From CAZWRK01 sp964635875 (GTDB lineage Bacteria; Pseudomonadota; Gammaproteobacteria; Burkholderiales; Aquaspirillaceae): DNA of 6,719 nucleotides. Numbering within the stretch: position 1 is the stretch's first letter; every line of letters starts with the position of its first letter. Below are positions 4,370-6,719 of this stretch, one piece after another. Position numbers and translations under genes: made by a program. The stretch spans positions 1 to 6,719 of the forward strand of contig CAZWRK010000181.1 in assembly GCA_964635875.1 (NCBI GenBank), given 5' to 3'. The notes beneath the pieces are model-generated. The model searched no databases and had not been told where the DNA came from. It saw only the letters and a program-made list of their open reading frames with translations.

Positions 4370-4719
4370 CACTGAAATCACCCAAAGCAAAGGGATCACG
4401 GTTAGAGCGGGAAGTCGCCCGCATGATCCGCAGTTACCTAGACATTGAAGCCATGCGGATGCCGATGAGCGGTGCCTGGAGCCACTTCAAGACAGACATA
4501 TACAGCCCCGACTTCCCGTATTCCGTGGAGTGCAAGAACAGCGAGAAATTCCAGCTCTGGCAGTACTGGGAGCAAGCGGAATCGCAAGCTGGCAAGAAGA
4601 CTCCGATACTCGTTCATTCTGCGAACCACAGACCTGTGATGGTCACATTAAAGTTTGATGAATTCTTGAATCTGGTGAAGGAGCGCAATGAGCTCTGGCA
4701 AGAGAAAAGAGGACAATGA
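4366..4719 (+). CDS. PD-(D/E)XK nuclease / Holliday-junction-resolvase-like protein
   Basis: ATG 4366 overlaps the preceding TGA (ATGA); no clear ribosome site, so translation should depend on coupling. 117 residues. KGSRLEREVARMIR (9-22, with E14 and E16) followed by TDIY (D44), VECK (E55, K57) and a glutamine-bearing helix (FQLWQYWEQAE, 62-72) give the PD-(D/E)XK order E-D-ExK-Q seen in Hjc-type resolvases and phage relatives. Such enzymes cut branched DNA during replication or before packaging. All key acidic residues and the lysine are present, so activity is plausible. Exact substrate is not determined by sequence. Confidence 0.78.
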   Translation: MTLKSPKAKGSRLEREVARMIRSYLDIEAMRMPMSGAWSHFKTDIYSPDFPYSVECKNSEKFQLWQYWEQAESQAGKKTPILVHSANHRPVMVTLKFDEFLNLVKERNELWQEKRGQ

Positions 4720-4877
4720 TCCAATTCAACGCAGACAAGGTGAGCCTGACCGGCCCTAAGATTGATGGCAGCTGGAAAGTCAGCTTCGACGTCGGCGAAT
4801 ACGAACGGGACAAGCTCAAGGCATTACTCGATATTGGCCCAGAAACAGCATTAGCAGTAACTGTGGAGGCATTATGA
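4716..4877 (+). CDS. small phage protein, 53 aa
   Basis: ATG 4716 overlaps the previous stop as ATGA; AGAGGA (4708-4713) is only 2 bases upstream, so coupling matters. TGA 4875-4877 overlaps the next ATG. The product (MIQFNADKVSLTGPKIDGSW..., ending in ALAVTVEAL) has two beta-like stretches around DGSWKVSFDVGEY and a helix around ERDKLKALLDIG. I recall similar short proteins in phages beginning with a KVSLTGPK-type segment and a VGEY motif, without known function. No cysteine or membrane segment. Confidence 0.68.
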   Translation: MIQFNADKVSLTGPKIDGSWKVSFDVGEYERDKLKALLDIGPETALAVTVEAL

Positions 4878-5158
4878 CACCAGGACGCTACTACAAGGTG
4901 AAAGATGGGAGGGAATGTATGACTACGCTCAATGAGGATCGGTTCGTCCAGATACTGAAATCGCAGGGAAACGTGTTGTACGCCCTTTCAGCTGGTGGTG
5001 ACGTGTACCGTTTCGTGAGTGCCCGGTGGGATGAGGACGCGAAAAAGACGGTGCCGGGGTTCTGGAAGCGGCTACCGAATGTGCGAAAAGACGAAGAGAT
5101 TATTGAAGGTCGTCCCAAGTGGCTGAAAAAGCAGCATGAGCTACGGACGGAGGAGTGA
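4874..5158 (+). CDS. hypothetical protein, 94 aa
   Basis: ATG 4874, 4 bases after GGAGG (4865-4869); overlaps the upstream stop as ATGA. TGA 5156-5158. The product starts MTPGRYYKVKDGREC and has an SH3-like or beta-rich look (VLYALSAGGDVYRFVSARWDED), with a charged, probably helical tail (KDEEIIEGRPKWLKKQHELRTEE). No catalytic motif or membrane segment, one cysteine only. I do not recognise the family. It is placed between the short 53-residue gene and a zinc-ribbon gene in the coupled cassette. Confidence 0.7.
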   Translation: MTPGRYYKVKDGRECMTTLNEDRFVQILKSQGNVLYALSAGGDVYRFVSARWDEDAKKTVPGFWKRLPNVRKDEEIIEGRPKWLKKQHELRTEE

Positions 5159-5159
5159 G

Positions 5160-5360
5160 ATGGAAGACCTATACGGCAATTGCCCTCACTGCGATGCCTC
5201 TTGGGACGGAGGAGACATACCCGAGGATATACGAGAACACTACTCCGAACCGTACAAGTGGAGTCGGTTAGTGTTGGTGAAGGTGCAAGGTAAACGAGGC
5301 GAGGATTACTACCAATGCCCCGACTGCAAACAGCGTGTGTTGGATCGGAACACCCAATGA
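5160..5360 (+). CDS. zinc-ribbon phage protein, 66 aa
   Basis: Starts at ATG 5160, 4-6 bases after GGAGGAG (5149-5155) and one base after the preceding stop; the in-frame ATG at 5136 lies inside the upstream gene and lacks a ribosome site. Two cysteine pairs, CPHC (C8, C11) and CPDC (C53, C56), would hold one zinc ion. The start MEDLYGNCPHC...SWDGGDI is, from memory, a common opening of small proteins in tailed phages of several hosts. Role unknown, possibly nucleic-acid binding. TGA 5358-5360 overlaps the next ATG. Confidence 0.75.
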   Translation: MEDLYGNCPHCDASWDGGDIPEDIREHYSEPYKWSRLVLVKVQGKRGEDYYQCPDCKQRVLDRNTQ

Positions 5361-5509
5361 GTGAGACGAAGTGTAAGCGGTGTGGTCAATGGTCAAGTAA
5401 TTACCGTTGGTGCGACAGTTGTTGGTCACACTATATCCGAATAGCCAAAGAAGTAGCGGGTTCAATGGTAAATCCGCCAGCCGCCTCCGACGAAGGAGAA
5501 GACGCATGA
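5357..5509 (+). CDS. zinc-finger micro-protein, 50 aa
   Basis: ATG 5357 in ATGA overlap with the previous gene; no strong ribosome site, so coupled translation is likely. CKRC (C6, C9) and CDSC (C19, C22) form a compact zinc knuckle, with aromatic residues around it (W12, Y16, W18, W23, Y26). The tail (NPPAASDEGEDA) is acidic and disordered. It is the third zinc protein of this cassette. No family name recognised. TGA 5507-5509 overlaps the next ATG. Confidence 0.65.
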   Translation: MSETKCKRCGQWSSNYRWCDSCWSHYIRIAKEVAGSMVNPPAASDEGEDA

Positions 5510-5781
5510 CCACTGATGAGCTACACGAACTTGCTCGCTCCAAGAACTTCAAGGGTCTAGCCGCTGCCTTTGCCCGCGCTGACCTCCACTGGCATGAGGA
5601 AGAGTGGCGGGCTTTTATCGGGGCGATTGAACAGGCAGCGGTACGCGAGGTGCTGGAGCGGATGAAAGTTGTTTACCAGAAAAAGTCGCACGAAGCATAC
5701 CGAACGAAACGAAGAATTGACTTTGATAGAGAGATCGACGCCGAACTCACCAAGCTAGACGCACAACCCGATAGGCAGTAA
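5506..5781 (+). CDS. hypothetical helical protein, 91 aa
   Basis: ATG 5506 follows AAGGAG (5493-5498) by 7 bases and overlaps the previous stop as ATGA. TAA 5779-5781. The product (MTTDELHELARSKNFKGLAAAF...) appears wholly alpha-helical and charged, with HWHEEEWRAFIGAIEQAAVREVLERM in the middle and a basic then acidic C-terminus. No catalytic or metal motif is certain. It is the last member of the coupled cassette before the terminase small subunit, 15 bases on, so a packaging or replication helper role is possible but unproven. Confidence 0.68.
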   Translation: MTTDELHELARSKNFKGLAAAFARADLHWHEEEWRAFIGAIEQAAVREVLERMKVVYQKKSHEAYRTKRRIDFDREIDAELTKLDAQPDRQ

Positions 5782-5796
5782 GGTAGGAGAAACGAT

Positions 5797-6153
5797 ATGG
5801 TAGAAACGGACTCGACAGCACTAGACGTTTTAACCCCTGAACGAAAGAGGTTACTTGAAGCGTTGGACACTGGCGAGTTCGATACCATAACAGCCCTCTG
5901 TGAAGCGGCGAAGATTAACCGGCAGACCTATTACAACGCCATTCAAGATCAGGACTTCGTGCAGATGCTGTTTAAGACCACTTCAGGAAAGATTTATGCT
6001 GCTATTCCGAAGATCATGGATAAGGTTGTCGAGCAATCCAAACGAGGCAGCTTCGCTCACCAAAAACTGTTGTTCGAGATGGTAAAGATATATCAGGGCG
6101 CCCCAGAGACAGCGGTACAGGTGAACAACTTTGTAGTCACGAGGGGTGAGTGA
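5797..6153 (+). CDS. terminase small subunit
   Basis: ATG 5797, 7 bases after AGGAG (5785-5789); TGA 6151-6153; 118 residues. An N-terminal helix-turn-helix (about residues 28-52, TITALCEAAKINRQTYYNAIQ) followed by DQDFVQMLFK and helices with IPKIMDKVVEQSKRGSFAHQKLLFEMV is the layout of small terminases of the phBC6A51-like helix-turn-helix group: DNA recognition first, then an oligomerisation part. These proteins form rings that recognise the viral packaging site and present DNA to the large subunit. The large subunit lies downstream with one small gene between. Recognition is by pattern, so moderate-to-good certainty. Confidence 0.75.
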   Translation: MVETDSTALDVLTPERKRLLEALDTGEFDTITALCEAAKINRQTYYNAIQDQDFVQMLFKTTSGKIYAAIPKIMDKVVEQSKRGSFAHQKLLFEMVKIYQGAPETAVQVNNFVVTRGE

Positions 6154-6428
6154 TGCACCAATCGGTTAAGAGATTTGTTCGAGAACTGCTTGAAGAGATA
6201 TCAGAAAGACCGTCAGACATCCGTCAGGGTACTAAGCTGTATGTCAGACAAGAAGAGCTGGTTAGGTTCATCAAAGACTTCGCTGAGGAGTACGACGAGG
6301 ATCAGGCAGCGTTTCTTATGCCAGAATGGCTTACGAAGCGTAATGTTGTCCGTGGTGAAGATGAAATCATACATATTGACCAAATATCAGAAGAGGTAAT
6401 GGCAGCTCTTAAGACACTGGAATCGTAG
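6153..6428 (+). CDS. hypothetical protein between the terminase genes, 91 aa
   Basis: ATG 6153, 6 bases after GAGGGG (6141-6146), sharing one base with the preceding stop; a GTG at 6150 is possible but too close to the ribosome site. TAG 6426-6428. The product is acidic and helical (VKRFVRELLEEISERPSDI..., KDFAEEYDEDQAAFLMPEWL, ISEEVMAALKTLES). No motif recognised. Its place between small and large terminase suggests a packaging accessory role, or simply an inserted small gene. Confidence 0.68.
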   Translation: MHQSVKRFVRELLEEISERPSDIRQGTKLYVRQEELVRFIKDFAEEYDEDQAAFLMPEWLTKRNVVRGEDEIIHIDQISEEVMAALKTLES

Positions 6429-6433
6429 GTCGA

Positions 6434-6481
6434 ACCTGTCCGAGGGGAGGGCTGCAAGCCTATAGGCCCTCTCGGATGGGT
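6434..6481 (+). promoter_or_regulatory. hairpin covering ribosome site and start codon of the terminase large subunit
   Basis: ACCTGTCCGA (6434-6443) can pair with TCGGATGGGT (6472-6481), 10 pairs with two wobbles, covering the ATG at 6476. After a GGG bulge, GAGGGC (6447-6452) pairs with GCCCTC (6466-6471). The only Shine-Dalgarno-like sequence, GGGGAGG (6444-6450), is 25 bases from the ATG and lies inside the stem. Alternatives inside the loop are GGCT/AGCC (6450-6453 with 6457-6460) and the palindrome GCCTATAGGC (6458-6467). Folding should strongly limit terminase large-subunit translation, or bring the distant site nearer if only the inner stem forms. Confidence 0.5.
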
Positions 6482-6719
6482 ACAGTAAACATCAACGTCT
6501 TTGCTCCGGGTAAACCTCATAGCAAACAGCTTGAGGTTTTAAACGATCCTGCACGGTTCAAGATCCTTCGTGCTGGTCGGAAGTTCCGCAAGACCTCCCT
6601 TGGCATCTCCTGGCTGGCAGAACAGGCGCTGCTCACCGGCCTTACCTGCCCGTACATCGCACCAAACCGTATCCAAGCCAAGAACATCGCCTGGCGTGAC
6701 CACGTAGCACGGTTGCTGG
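6476..6719 (+). CDS. terminase large subunit (3' partial)
   Basis: ATG 6476 to the window end; 81 residues visible. PHSKQLEVLNDPARFKILRAGRKFRKTSLGISWL contains the Walker A region of large terminases (LRAGRKFRKTSLG, residues 31-43, K39 and T40 as phosphate binders), followed by YIAPNRIQAKNIAW, the usual stretch after Walker A. The full protein would be a packaging ATPase plus nuclease. Walker B and nuclease residues lie beyond the window. The frame stays open upstream to 6413, but no ATG, GTG or TTG precedes 6476. The start lies in a predicted hairpin. Confidence 0.85.
   Translation, partial: MGTVNINVFAPGKPHSKQLEVLNDPARFKILRAGRKFRKTSLGISWLAEQALLTGLTCPYIAPNRIQAKNIAWRDHVARLL

Overview
The window looks like the lysogeny/replication-to-packaging side of a tailed-phage (Caudoviricetes) genome or prophage. 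Short genes lie head to tail on the + strand, often with ATGA stop/start overlaps, and lead into a terminase small subunit (5797-6153) and the start of a terminase large subunit (from 6476, cut by the window end). Strong AGGAGG-type ribosome binding sites fit a bacterial host. I cannot name the host, and I see no integrase, tRNA gene, CRISPR array or insertion sequence.

Left part (1-766): a gene entering from outside the window carries an Ala/Trp/Asp-rich repeat (2-172) fused in frame to a macro-domain-like phage protein (stop at 604). A 49-residue basic protein follows. Next is a 413-base stretch without genes (767-1179) that is full of inverted repeats: a candidate promoter plus a small RNA ending in a strong terminator-like hairpin (about 779-897), a branched element closed by a 16-bp stem (901-1039), and a long stem (1064-1172) that buries the ribosome binding site of the next gene.

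Middle (1180-3851): an RsbW/SpoIIAB-type anti-sigma factor kinase-fold protein, a zinc-ribbon protein with a possible -1 frameshift extension at an A7 run, a SANT-like/metallophosphoesterase fusion, a short coiled-coil protein, and a DUF4406 (nucleoside 2-deoxyribosyltransferase-like) protein. Macro-like, deoxyribosyltransferase-like and phosphoesterase genes together hint at nucleotide or ADP-ribose chemistry, possibly anti-defence. That is inference.

Right part (3852-6719): a 120-base structured leader (UUCG hairpin, 18-pair closing stem, two inner hairpins) hides the ribosome binding site of a 24-residue membrane peptide. This peptide is the first member of a tightly coupled cassette: zinc-finger protein, PD-(D/E)XK nuclease/resolvase-like protein, four to five small proteins including two more zinc ribbons, then terminase small subunit, an unknown protein and terminase large subunit. 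The large-subunit start codon also sits in a hairpin.

The most notable pattern is that three separate gene blocks each begin with a leader whose Shine-Dalgarno sequence is paired in a long stem. This suggests RNA-structure control of translation across this region.
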